From: Astrocystis sublimbata
Taxonomy: Eukaryota > Ascomycota > Sordariomycetes > Xylariales > Xylariaceae
Reading direction: 5' to 3'
Assembly: GCA_022453515.1 (NCBI GenBank)
Contig: JAJNNY010000044.1
Span: 248,001-312,000 of the forward strand
DNA length: 64,000 nt
The notes under the pieces are model-generated. The model was given only the letters and a program-made list of their open reading frames with translations. It ran no database searches and was not told the DNA's origin. Below, piece after piece: positions 34,099 through 45,730 of this stretch (its first letter is position 1; each line of letters begins with the position of its first letter). The position numbers were made by a program, and so were the translations under genes.

Positions 34099-34578
34099 AT
34101 GGCCTCCCATATGCTCGTCTACAATGCTACGGTGGCAGCCGAAGACATGGTCACTATGACGGCCGGGCTTCTGTGCCTGAATTGTGGTGACATATTGGTC
34201 GAGAGCGATGGATCAGTCGTCTTGATCCCTTGTCTCTATGCTGATCACATCTAGAAGATGGTTCAGCAGGAGTGTATGCGTGCAAAGAATATCATCCAGT
34301 TTGTACCTCTTGAGACCGTATTGTTTAGCTACTTGGAGACCATACCAAAGTATGGTCTATTATGTTTCTTGGCTTTATTTAAATTTGGACTATCAAGATC
34401 TCTAGAGATGGAACAACTGGCTTCCGAGTTCGGCATATTATCCCCGCCCAAGTTCGACATCTACCAAACCGAACCCCAACCTCAGGCCGCACAGAGTCCT
34501 CACGAGTGCGGAAGTCTTCTGAAAATGGAAATCATCGCCCACGAGGGGGGTACTGCACCAGCTAGCCTGGTACGTTAA
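34099..34578 (+). pseudogene. Unrecognised ORF with an in-frame TAG
   Basis: ATG 34099 opens MASHMLVYNATVAAEDMVTM, passes a CLNCGDIL motif and reaches TAG at 34252-34254, then stays open in the same frame to TAA at 34576-34578 (SPHECGSLLKMEIIAHEGG). TAG is one step from CAG. An alternative is an intron near 34350 (GTATGG to ATCAAG). No family recognised. Downstream frames to about 35130 may hold further exons. Confidence 0.3.
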
Positions 34579-35709
34579 GGAAAGGGATGCCGGTACCTTC
34601 GCTGGCATCTACCAGGCCGCCGGGGGCGACATGGTGACTTTTCGCCAGTTTGCGACGCGCGACCCATCCGCATCTGGCTCTATATCACCGACGAAGGGTG
34701 GTTCGGACGACGCTGACAACACAGAATTGGGCGGCATGCTCGCACCGGCTAGCATTCAGTGCCTACGACTATCGATCGCAAGGCGCTCCGACATTATTAC
34801 AGGATGGGCTGCATCGAGAACATGAGGAATGAGAGGCCCAATTTGGATAAGCAGGATAACTACGTCCGGGACAGACACGCCATTTGGTACGAGGCATGAC
34901 CTTTCTCGTCGGCCGAGTTGCGAACTAACCAACGGGCGCACACAGGATGCAGACACTGTCCCATGTTCCTGTGGTCAGCCCCGCCACTCGTATGAAGCAC
35001 CCCCTGTCAGATATAAGCGATGCCTTACAGCAGAGTGTTTGGGCAGGGTTCTCAGGCGCTGCCAGCATAAGCTCTATAAACATTGTTTGATCGTAGCAGA
35101 GTATAAACCCTTGGTTAGACTTACTAGCTCGTGGTGATCATGATAAATTGAGCCGTATATGCTTCACATCGTCTATCAATACCAACCACGTCTCTGAATC
35201 TGATGACATCTGACTTCCCCGATAAAATAGATCCTATCAAGCACTTTCGATCACATCGTCTAGAACATGACAAGACCAGAGTTTTCATTATCTTCATGAT
35301 TTTTTGCCGAACTTACTTGCGTTCTCCACCTATTCTGGTCCGCTTTGGACTATTTGCTCTTGGTTACCAGGTCAATGGTGATGGCCCCTCCCAGGCCTGC
35401 TTGTTTTTACCTCTGCTATAGGCTGGTCGATGCGGTTGGCCTTGGGCTCGCAGAGGGGCAGTAGAGACAGTAGAGTTAACAGAGCGATACTGGTTAGCTT
35501 CGCTAGCTTATTGGTGGGGTAGGCGGCCGGCCTGCAGCTTAGCGCGTCGACAGGCGGCGTTGCCTAGACGAACGCGCGGGGCAGACCACCTGCTCCACTT
35601 TTCTGCAATTACCTCACCAACCCTTTCCCCTACATCCACATTCGCATCTGCATTCTCCAAACACGCGCTCCGTTCGCTACCCTCAATCAATTCTCTGCGA
35701 CGAGTCAGC
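34579..35709. other. Unassigned, possible further exons then intergenic
   Basis: Three overlapping short frames between 34600 and 35140 look partly coding (MVTFRQFATRDPSASGSISP; RMGCIENMRNERPNLDK) but cannot be joined reliably. From 35150 on it appears intergenic and serves as upstream region of the SANT-like gene. Confidence 0.35.
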
Positions 35710-36086
35710 ATGGCGTCCGACAAGATCACCGCAAAGGACATGATGGCGGTCACCAAAGTCTAGGAATGCTTTGAGACGAAGCCGATTATACGTCGACCAC
35801 ATTACCCTCTGACTGCCTCCGGCACTGTTTACTGATGCGATCGTGTTAGGTCGATTGGAACAAACTTGCTGCCCGAGCTGGCTTCGAAGACGGCGTTACG
35901 GCCAAAGCCCACTACGAGCCACTTTTTAATCGCAACTACGGCCGCAGCGGCGATGCCCCTAGAAAGCGACCGAGCCTGCACGACAATGAACCCAAGACTC
36001 TAGATACTGAAGACGGAAACAAGCAGTACGCCCACAAGAGCTTCGTGTCCCGCGACCCATACGACCTGGAAGATGGGGAGATTTGA
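35710..36086 (+). pseudogene. Small SANT/Myb-like protein gene with two G-to-A lesions
   Basis: Exon 1 is 35710-35787 (MASDKITAKDMMAVTKV, stop, ECFETKPI) and exon 2 is 35850-36086 (VDWNKLAARAGFEDGVTAKA to FVSRDPYDLEDGEI). The layout matches short fungal SANT/Myb-like proteins in which a helix, an intron and then VDWNKLA-x-AGF follow. Codon 18 is TAG where TGG (Trp) fits the family. The intron donor reads ATACGT where GTACGT is expected. Both are G-to-A. Acceptor GTTAG and branch TTTACTGAT are intact. Phase is kept and the ancestral product would have 104 residues. The rest of the frame is open, so inactivation looks recent. Confidence 0.6.
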
Positions 36087-37681
36087 ATGGAAGGGAAACA
36101 GACTTCGGATAAATGCCGAAGATAGACGTGCATACTCTACTTCTGGTATGGCAGATATACTGTGGTGATTGTAGACTATCATGGCTGTTACAGCACAAGT
36201 CGATAGAAAACATATCCCGGAGTCATGGTCTCTTAGCAACGCAAACAAATAAGACTTCTCCAATTTAAGCGTTGGCCGGTTGCGATCTACAGAGCTTCCG
36301 CCTGGTCAGTTGGCGTTTTGCCATAGTCGGCTTCTCCACACTAGCTCGTCATTTACGTGTTTTGAACACTGCGAATTGTCTGCAAGAGTTCTATGGATTT
36401 TTTGGCCACTGTTCCCACGCAATACGCGAAGACCCTTGCCATTCAACATAGCCCATGGCCTATGTTTGCCCAAAGTGATTGGGGAACACACCCTCTGCTT
36501 AGATATGAAAGGATCGCACATCCACCATCCTCCCCAACTAGTACCTCCCATATCAACAGTTATCTGGCGTATAACGGGTTCTTGTCTTATCGCAACTAAC
36601 CGCGATCCTATGGAACAGAAAGGGATTCTATCAATCCTTGTTCAGCATGAGTCGAATTGATTCGACTGGAACCTCGGGTTTATAGGGGTGAGAGTGGGGT
36701 AGGGCTAGTGAAAACGGTGAAATCACGGAGGTTTTTAAACGGGTAACAACTCAATAGTCCAATGCTTTACAGTATTTGTCGAAATTCCGATCATCCAGCT
36801 TCGCAAGTACCCTCATCGTATCTAATATAAAACATCTCTCCTGCCCTAAAGTGATCGGAATGGCAAGCAACATCGTAGTTATCACATGTGATCAAGCCCA
36901 CTCAACCATCGAAAGATATAATTGAACATCCTATCTCTACTAAAACAGTTAACATGCCTTGTTCAGACCTATCTACCCAAAGGGGCCATGCTTACTTGTG
37001 CCAGATCGTCCTCAACTTAACCACAGCTGGGACATTTGACGAGTTTTCCATCTGGGCCGGTCAATACATGACCACTGCATGTTGTGCACTCTTTGCCAGC
37101 CATTTTATCTGTGTCGGAAGTAGAGATGAAAAGCTTGATATCTCAAATGACGGTTCTGAATAAGATTTGTTTAGTTGTCGAAGGAGTTGAGGACACTATA
37201 TCCATGCCTAGCTTCGGGGGAAAACCTGGGTTTTATGCACTCGCTTAGACAATATTAGGCTGAGGCAAGATATTTGGCAATTGCCACAGATGCCCGTTGG
37301 GCTCGGCCTTGTCAGCCAATCATAATTTCGATCGCGGGACCACCATGTGAAATACAGAAACCGCGTGATGGAGTAGACAGAGTGGAGACCGGACCATAGC
37401 ATGTGACAGGGATCGCAGATTGAAGGAACGTCTTGCTGGTTTTGTCAAATATAAGGTGTATGAGGTTATCCGTATTAGGGCTTAAACGAGGGCCAGATGT
37501 AGGACCCATTCAGTGAGACCAGGTCCCCCATACTATTCTAGTGAGAACGCGTCTCCGTCACGACACAACAGTTACAACAATAAACCACTAATTACCATCT
37601 GCTGCAAGGCATTACTTATATCTGACAGATTTACTATCCTCTCCCCATGTAAACACTGGTTTAAGGTGTATCATCAACAAC
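36087..37681. other. No gene recognised
   Basis: GC-balanced. Frames at 36280-36660 and 36888-37163 (the latter with MPCSDLSTQRGHAYLCQIVL) lack recognisable domains. The 37600-37680 stretch is probably the promoter of the next gene. Confidence 0.35.
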
Positions 37682-38972
37682 ATGCTTACTGAACTTAACA
37701 ATTTACCTCGGTGTAATTGTGGCGCTGTGTTCTTAACGGATGAAGACCTCAGATGTTATACCTAAGAGAACGAGAAATGTATAAGTTTCCTTAAGGAACT
37801 TATACGTTTTGCCTTTACGCAGCTTAAGCAGTTCTAAAACTATTTACGAACCCAGGACATCGATGATATTGCTGATGATAAACCCTGCCGAAAGCATAAA
37901 GACACAGAAGGACGATTCCACTGTCCTAGATGGGGCTGTGACTTCAAGGCTATGAAGCCGAATCACCTGCTAAAACATTATGGACGATGTAGGCCAAGCA
38001 TTCTTTTAATTATGCGTCGAGGTTTTTGGGATACTAACTTGAGTCGCAGACATACCTCTCTATAACGAACCACCATGTGTACGCTGTGGTAAACCGGCTG
38101 CAACAATCGGCCAATTTCTTGACCATGCCAAACTACACGTGAGTGATAGCGGCGAGAGTGTAGCAAAGAACGAGTACCTACCCAAGAGATGTGCGGAGTT
38201 ACGCGAAATTCGTGATGGACAACTAGCACTTGAGGCGGCCAAGATTAACCCACCCTCTAAGCCTGCGAATAGGAGAAAGCGAAAGCGGGCAGAAAACCCA
38301 GTCAGAAGTACAAGCACGACCGCAATCAGCCGCGATCCGCTCTCACCTCAGCCAGGATCATGCACGCCATCACATCAAAATGCCGCATCTTCACTTGATG
38401 CAACCGCGCTACATCATGGCTCCCAGATACTTCGACTATTCCCTCTATCCACCGAGCTGGATCCCCAGGCAAATCAAACCCCCGAATCCACCAACGGTGC
38501 AGCCGTGCTACAGTTTGAAAAATCCACCTACGAATTCCAGCCGACCCCCAAAGACACACACTCCGGGTTGCCGGCAGGATATGTTGAATCAGGTAATCAT
38601 GTCACGCAGCCCTATATTGATTTTCATATGACGACCCAACATAGAAATCCGCTCTCGCCCTTGGAGTCTAGTCGGGCAATAGCCCAGGACACTAGGTCAG
38701 AGGAAAACATATCTCAGCCAAACGCTGGCGTCAATGCTCAGCACATCAATACGCTTTCGCGGCTGGAGATTGGTCCATTTACAAATCAAGGCGCTGGATG
38801 TGACAACAATACGGCTATAGAGATGATGGTACACCCAATGCACCCGTTGCCGGTCCAGCAACAACAGGCCACACGATATGCAAACATGGACATGAATAGC
38901 TTCGTGGGACCGGGAACGGTATATACGGACTTCAGTCCTGTTGTTGGCACATTGAATTTTGCTACGCAATAA
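37682..38972 (+). pseudogene. C2H2-type zinc-finger protein gene with two nonsense codons
   Basis: Exon 1 is 37682-37988. An intron of 61 nt at 37989-38049 has donor GTAGGC, branch ATACTAAC and acceptor CGCAG. Exon 2 is 38050-38972. Finger-like motifs are CPRWGCDFKAMKPNHLLKH, completed in exon 1, and CVRCGKPAATIGQFLDHAKL right after the splice, so the intron separates two C2H2 units. A CNCGAVF pair lies near the N-terminus. The C-terminal 270 residues are polar and rich in Pro, Gln, Ser and Thr with a basic NRRKRKR patch (possible nuclear signal). TAA at 37763-37765 and 37835-37837 interrupt exon 1, each one step from CAA. It was probably a DNA-binding protein; the long intact exon 2 suggests recent inactivation. 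Confidence 0.6.
37989..38049 (+). other. Intron in the zinc-finger gene
   Basis: 61 nt; GTAGGC donor, textbook branch TACTAAC, acceptor CAG. Splicing joins T to AC giving Tyr and restores the second finger. Confidence 0.75.
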
Positions 38973-40045
38973 GCGAAAAGGCGAGGAACTAAATTGTGTT
39001 TTTTTCTCCTTATACAGAATGCTCTTTTGCTTCAAATTGAAAGTTTGCTCCAACCTCATTACTCTGCAGATCTTGGACCTCAATTTCTAGCTTGCGGGAC
39101 TATTTATTTAAGATCATTGGCGGTGGAGGAATTAGATTGTCGGGGAAGAACACATTGAAAAGTACGTCATTCTTGGTAAGGGTAAAAGCGATACGGGCGT
39201 CGACAAGAACTCTATCAAGTATTAGCTTATATAATAGAACGTAGAAGCCAACGTATAAGGCGCTATTTTTAAACACGAGTCTCCTACGATCGCAATTCGC
39301 ATTAACGAGTGAGGACTCCGCGTATTCGAGCAAAGGTTCCACAGGCTGGTTTTCTTCGTTGCTTTTTAGGATAGGCAGACGATGGTTTTGAGAACCGATC
39401 CAGTACTCTACCACGGAGCCTTTGCTGCATAGATGAACCGCAGGGATGAAGAAAGTCCCTGGACCACCGCGCGAAAAGCTGTAAATGCGCGTCGGTTTCT
39501 CGCTGTAAATCAAGCTGTGCCCAAGGGTAACCCTTTTATAGAACTCTCTCCAGATACGACGAATACGCTGGGAAGACTTAGAGAAACACCTATCGGATAC
39601 TGTGTGCTAAACTTACCGGATTTAGTACGATGACCTTAAGGAAGTCGATGCCATATGGCGTTACAAATCGCCTTCCTCTATCTTCCAGATCTTTAAAGCG
39701 TTCCCCCGCCACCGGATCTTCTAAGTCATAACAGCCATCTCTCTCCAGACATTTTTTAATATTCATTATGCACGACGCGGTTGAAGCGACACGCAATAGT
39801 GTTTGTCGCGAAATCAAGACGTGTCAGTACGTGACGTAGATCATGTTTGCCAACCCCTCCCCCGCAGGACCGGTTAGAACTTTTCTCGGAATAAATCTCC
39901 GACCCTGCTCCGAGAGTATAATTTTCCATACCCGTTTTCGTTACTACCGTTTCTAAAACCATTTCGGTCTTCTACGCTAAGAGTTGGCATTGCTTACATA
40001 ATGAAGCAGAAAGGCAGCACTAAAATCCGGATAGGCTAGAAGTGA
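38973..40045 (-). other. Decayed minus-strand ORFs, unassigned
   Basis: Minus-strand frames at 39962-39756, 39817-39590 and 39513-39100 are each protein-like (GKHDLRHVLTRLDF; KKCLERDGCYDLEDPVAGER; GGPGTFFIPAVHLCSKGS) and overlap in the same direction, suggesting one gene of about 250 codons broken by frameshifts. No family recognised. Confidence 0.35.
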
Positions 40046-40900
40046 ATGGCTAGTACGGTCCATGTGATATACAATCCCTGCACAGAAGCTCAAAAGTACC
40101 CTTTTAGCGCGGCCAAGCCTTGCTTTAGGGAAAGATTCTGTACCCTAGAACTCCTACAGAACATGGGCAGAATTCTCTCTCCCATATGTGCATTTCTGGA
40201 TCGTAATCAGGGAACGGAGATTATACCTTCTTAGGTATACAAAAGCCCATTTGAACCGCCCCGTTTTCTGGATCTGTTTTGCAGGCAAACAATAGATAGG
40301 GACACACGTTCTTTCATGAGCCCATTCCTAGCGAAGATATATGAAGTTAATGATTTGGTTTTTTAGGCAAATACCCCTGTTAAATTGGAAAAGATGCATT
40401 CCTTTTTCTGCGCGCGTATTCGATCGCTCGTATACACCCTTTCTATGAAGTGGTGAAGGGCGCAAATTTTCTTCCATATTAACACATACTTGGACGATCT
40501 TACTAATGTAACCGATGATACAAGAGAACTACAAGTAAGGTGCTTATCAATTTCTAATCTCAGCGGTTTGGTCAGCGAGGCTTGGTGCAACCTAGGCTTG
40601 TTGCCTTTACGATGATCTGTGAAGATTACTTTTGTTTATGTTTAATCTTTGAAAGGCAGTTTCACAACAGTTATGTATTCCCTTATAGAACATTTACTAT
40701 CGGAGTCATTTCATTACTACGCTATTAGTACATCTTTAAGGAGTACGGCTCATCAACCTATTTGGGTGCTTGATTCTACTAAACCGGCTGCTGAAATGGG
40801 AGCAATAAGTAAACCTCGTAACAGGCATTTAGTCACACCTGGCCACCTCGATCTGGTAGGATTGCTGGAAAACTATAAGTCGGGTAATTATGATCGTTAA
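40046..40900 (+). pseudogene. Unrecognised RIP-eroded frame ending in the inverted repeat
   Basis: One plus-strand frame runs from 40046 through to 40898, interrupted by TAG, TAG, TGA, TGA and TAA, all single-step from sense codons. Blocks: AQKYPFSAAKPCFRERFCTL, KSPFEPPRFLDLFCRQTIDR, NTPVKLEKMHSFFCARIRSL and RAQIFFHINTYLDDLTNVTD. The end overlaps the repeat shared with 28560-29050. No known family comes to mind. Because a second copy of the end exists, the gene probably belonged to a repeated family. Confidence 0.5.
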
Positions 40901-41215
40901 TAGACTTTCCGTTTCTACCTATCACGGCTATTCCAGTTCTTAATGCGGGAGACAAACAGCACCTGAAGCGACTTGCGCTCCGTTTGAAATATAAATAGAA
41001 ACTGTATGCAAGCCAACCAACTAGTATGCATGGTCTCGCTTACATAGTCGGCCAGGTCACACTTCCGAACGATTACTATTGTTTCCAACTCCTGAGTAGA
41101 TATGGGGTTGTATAGGGTCACTACATTCACGGTAATATGTTAATCTCCAAGGCTGTCTATGCATGCGTAATGAAGCAGATGCAAGTTATCTAGACTCGAT
41201 CACGATCCATCTAGG
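40640..41215 (+). repeat. Inverted repeat pair, copy 2 (partner 28560-29050)
   Basis: Diverged reverse-orientation copy of 28560-29050, about 11.6 kb away. It is enriched in T and A relative to the partner, consistent with heavier RIP. Confidence 0.75.
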
Positions 41216-41929
41216 CCGGTCCCCCTGGAGTTGTAGAGGATGTTGTGAGAGCATACTCTACATATAACAGAACTTATCTCTCGATAGCAGTAAGTAGTAG
41301 CGCGCCTTCCAAAGATTAATCAGTCCATAGGAACGCGGAAAAGTAGCGCTTCTGCTAGCTAACCCCCAAGCTATATAACCGGTACAAAAAGCGGGGTACT
41401 AAACACGAGGCAATAAATAGCAGACTTAGCGTAGACATAGCGCTTTAGTTATACTATACGCCTACCTAAAGTACTAGCCTAATATTATAGCTAGTAGAAT
41501 CGGATATTTTTAACTAATCTTACTAGCGGGCTATAACTTCAGGGAAAAAGCTAATAAGAAACCTAAGTCTAATCAGATCTAATTTTAAAGTCTATTTAAA
41601 GATTAAGTATACTAATTCGATAGCAGCCTTTATATACGCCCTAGCACCATTTTACAAAAACTATGGTTGAGAAAAGAACCTTTAAAGGCTTAACGTTACT
41701 AGGCAAACGTTATACAATAGTTATAACCCGCTTTAGAGCTATTATATTCGTAATCACTTACTTTAGCTCTACTTTAGTATCGATATACAGAATCTTCGAA
41801 GTAGTAACGCCATGTCTAGCACTACGATTACACTTTTTATACGAGCTATTGGGTAGAATATACACTTTACCATAGGACAGGAATAGGATCCTAGTACCTT
41901 TACCGGCATTTACTAAGCTGCAAGGAAAG
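41216..41929. other. AT-rich DNA, no gene recognised
   Basis: AT-rich with one 70-codon plus-strand frame (41663-41875) of no recognisable character. Confidence 0.4.
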
Positions 41930-43160
41930 ACTTAGTAACCTTTCGCCACATTTACAACGAGCTGCGGCTCTGCTTCGAATTCCCAAACGATACAGTACGT
42001 AGTAAAGGTAGCGAAAGCAACGATATAAATAACAACGATCCGTGGGCCAGCATTACCTTTACATTAGTTAACCATCCCGATTTACCGAGCTCGTCACCGC
42101 TCTACCTGTCCTTTATAACAAGAGACCTACTAGATCAACCCGTACTAAAGATAGTACTATTTAGTCCCAAGGAATAGAATATCGTTAAATACCATAGTAT
42201 CTACCATAAGAATTGCCATCTATTTCCTAATTTACCCCTATATACTCATCTTTAAAGTCGGTTAGTTTATATTGCGTCCGTTTAGCTCCCGGTTTGTATT
42301 ACTAACCTACTTTCTTTAGCCAGATACACTCGAGACCTTCCTAACCCCGTCCACCGTCGCGATCCTTAATACTTAACGCCGAATAAAACGCCTTCTGATC
42401 CAAAGCTTATACTTATACCATTCCAGCGAAAAATAAAAGCCCGCTCCGAGTCCCCCTAAAACGATCCGTATCCGGCTCTATTTCGCTAAAAAAAGGTAGT
42501 TCAAACAACGCTAGCAACAACGAATTGGATAGTATACTTGCGCCAACTAGTATGGATATCGATATCACTGAAACTAAAAAGGTTATAAATAAATTCAGGT
42601 CCCCATACCTAAACAGAGCAATTTGCTATACTATCTCAGGTAATTACGAGCCATAGTACCCAGGTCCGCCTATCGGCCCTAGCGTCTAGGCCTGCCATAT
42701 TATTCCTTAATACCATTACCATCTTTACCCCATTATCGGCAGCTAATATAATAATGAAAATAAGCCTAGGGAGAAAAGTTTGCGCAGGCTTCAAAAAGCC
42801 TGGCAAAACACTTAGAGCCCCAGGAACGGCATCCTTTTAATAAAGCACCCCCACGAGGTTTTCGATGTACAGCTCATTTCTATCCATCCCCGCACGTTCC
42901 GTATCCGGGTATTTGTACTATATAACGCCCTAACCAGGTTCGATAGGCGGAAAGCATTAATACCCCCAACCATCGATCATAAAGCCCTCTAATATTATTA
43001 CGAGATATACTACATCGAGAATATAGCAGTAGAAAAGCCGAGTTTAGATATTACCTCGCTTAATATAAGCAAAATAGCTATATCTGCGATAAGTACGCCT
43101 TTTAATACGAGATACGACCTCCCCGCGATACCGAGCTCGAGCAGTATACAAACAAAGATC
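41930..43160 (+). pseudogene. RIP-eroded HNH-endonuclease-like protein
   Basis: The first part (NELRLCFEFPNDTV, ASITFTLVNHPDLPSSSPLY) and, after a frameshift near 42490, a second frame read as a fungal HNH-type protein: NRAICYTISGNYEP, ACHIIP then YHYHLYPI, SPRNGILLIKHPHEVFDVQL, SIHPRTFRIRVFVLYNALTR and PTIDHKAL. The three HNH elements (His in ACHIIP, Asn in RNGILL, His in HPHEVFD) are all present. TAG/TAA codons interrupt it, for example between V and ACHIIP. This is a different subfamily from the relic at 45731-46981. Confidence 0.65.
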
Positions 43161-44079
43161 GTTATTAATAAAATAAGCGACCTATCTTAGAGATAGCGGT
43201 CGACCCCGTCTAAACAAAATTAAACCACAGATATTTCAGGACAGGATAACCTCGTAAAAAAATTCGGAACGGTACTATACAATACGAAAAAAGATTCAAA
43301 TACTGTCGAGTAAAGGATTGCCAGCTTAGTAATAAAATCTCTTCATAGCATCGTTAGATTCAGGAGGATATAATAAAGGGCTATATCACAGCTTAAAACA
43401 ACCGCGAGTTTTTAATAGATATAAATTAGGAACTACAAAAGTTTAAAACACACTAACTCACAAATCGAGGTTACTGAATTATATTAAAGTACAGAATTAA
43501 CTATCAAATTTATTAAAAAAAAGTAATCGAGCCACCTCGCATAAGTAGATAATATTAAGTTATATTATATAAATATAGAGCTATCTAAAACGATTTCTAA
43601 GTAACAGACCTAGTTCTACTAATTAGATTTTACTTTAGACTTATATACCGATAATAAAATTAAAACAGTCTAGCATAAAATTAATAATAAGTTAGCTACA
43701 TTTTAGTAAAATACCTAAACATTAAAGCATAAGCTTCCTTAAGTACGCTTATATTATTTTTAACGAAATACCTAGAGACCTCGCCTTTTTTATAATAAGT
43801 CTTACGCCCCTGTTTTTCAGTAATCACAAACCTAACGTACCGCTCTTAATCTAAAAAGAATCTCCGCCTACTAGCAAAAAATACATCTGCTTCCACACCC
43901 AGCTATATATCTTATTAGCGTACTAATGCCAGGGATATTAAATCTTTATACCTAGAAATATAATATAGCCATTCCATTTATACAACTAACGATATCGTAT
44001 TCCTCTAAAACGTATTAAGCCTACAGATCACAAAAAATATATTATATATTACGTTTAGCTATATGCTTAGCTATACCAT
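43161..44079. other. AT-rich DNA, possibly the distal helicase tail
   Basis: Very AT-rich; scattered minus-strand fragments may continue the RecQ relic, but I cannot support a boundary. Confidence 0.35.
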
Positions 44080-44932
44080 AGTATTCGAACCCTTTCCCAC
44101 GAAATAGTACCTCCTTTCCCATAAGGAAATTAACACATTAACTCGAGGTGAGTCTGCTATACAGCTTCACGAGCGTAAACAATGCCATAGTACATTTAGT
44201 ATAGTCTACGGTTTCTTTAGCAACATCTGCTCTACAGTTATCACACGCGGCGCCACAACTACTTTAAAAGAATGATTCTCTAAAATAGCGAAAAAGTTCA
44301 ACACAGCGACAATCAATATCGTTATTATAAAAGCTAATAATTTTTTCTAATAGCGCTCCTTGTCTTTTTTTAGCTATCAACTACTATCACTCTTATCGAT
44401 CATCTTATGAAGCGTAATAACGTCGCTATAGCTAAAAAAATAGGTAGCAATCCAAGGGCTTGCCGTCCCGGCCCGTTTCCTAATAATAGCCTTTAAAGCT
44501 CTATAGTAAGGATTAATAGATTATAAAACGCATGTCTACTTTGTTGATACCCATACTAAATATAACCGTAGCAACCACAACCTTGATCTTGCTCTCTTGC
44601 CACCCTTTTTGTATCCCAGCCTTTTTATTAGCGGTAACTAATGTAAGATAGTATAAGCTACAATACTACAGTCTTTTCGAAAGCTTTCCGTAATACTTTC
44701 TACGGACCTGCGAGCGAGGGTATATACGATACCGATCTATCCACCGTAAGTTGTTTTTAATAAAACCAGCAATCGTATCCATATTACTCTTGTCCTTTTT
44801 ATACACGGCATATCGCAGATTTAGGCGATTAAAGCTCTGGACAAAGAGTTGACACGCGTCTATATACAGGCTGCTTTTCACGTCGACGATAATATTGCGT
44901 GTTACAGTAGCAGTAAGAGCTATCACTAGAAC
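44080..44932 (-). pseudogene. RecQ-like helicase fragment
   Basis: The minus frame begins with ALTATVTRNIIVDVKSSL, then LFVQSFNRLNLRYAVYKK (RecQ linker between helicase domains), KGWQESKIKVVVATVIFSMG and INKVDMRFII (motif V), SYSDVITLHKMIDK, and after a frameshift CRCVELFRYF and CDNCRADV, the zinc-binding subdomain. The order is that of RecQ family helicases, including the telomere-linked helicases of fungi. The N-terminal ATPase motifs are missing; the fragment starts abruptly at 44932 next to the C/A homopolymer. Stops and a frameshift make it dead. Confidence 0.75.
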
Positions 44933-45033
44933 TTACACACTACCATCCACTCACGCAAGTCTCTTTAAGTCTAGTCATTCGAATCCAACCAAGGGTACAC
45001 ACGAGCGTGTCTCCGACCTTGGTGTACTTGCCC

Positions 45034-45064
<31 letters not shown>

Positions 45065-45730
45065 AAAAACACAAAGACAAAAAAAAGAACTACATAACAC
45101 CAATTCTTCCACATATCACCCACCACCCACCCGTATCAGCTCGAGTAAGTATCATCGACTATCGTCAGGTTATATTACACCGCTAAGTAATAATACCGCC
45201 CAAACGCGAATTTCCGACGATTTGAACGAACCGATACACATAATTCCAACTATCGAAAAAGGAGGTCGGAAACAATAAGTGCTTTCCAGGCAAATCTTTT
45301 TTACGAATTACGATGTTTTATTTTGGGCTCTCTTTTTAGCTTTCATTAGCCTACTAAAAAAATAGGCTGGTTTTTTTGGGTATTGCCTTCTAGTTAAAAC
45401 GCGTAATAGTATTATTAGTACTAAGACTTTAGAGAACACCCCCCCACCCCGTACTATATCGCCAATCTTATTCGCCACGGGGCAACGCACTTCGCTAAAG
45501 GTTGCCTAGCTTTAGTTGTTCGTTGGAAGTATAACTAAGCTAGCTAGGCGGGAGACCACAACGTATACTCCCTTTCTAATATATATATATATATATTTGC
45601 GCGGTTACAATCGCGGTCGCGGTCGCTATCGCTATCGCTATTGTTAATATTGTTAATTGCTTTTGTCCTTTATCTAGTACGAGCCTACTTACTACCTACT
45701 TTATACGCTTTTCGTGCTTACTCGAAGCAA
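44933..45730. other. Low-complexity and simple repeats, no gene
   Basis: Holds the C24-A15 tract (45031-45069), an (AT)n stretch near 45580-45597, and a hexamer run of TCGCGG/TCGCTA units at 45611-45641. The 127-codon frame across the C tract encodes polyproline-polylysine and is an artefact of the homopolymers. Confidence 0.7.
45031..45069 (+). repeat. Homopolymer junction C24-A15
   Basis: 24 consecutive C followed by 15 A. The true length is likely variable. A similar C13-A9 junction lies at 58425-58446 on the other strand. Confidence 0.85.

Noticed and set aside
44895..45278. 127-codon proline/lysine-rich ORF
   Set aside because: It is the translation of a C24-A15 homopolymer junction.
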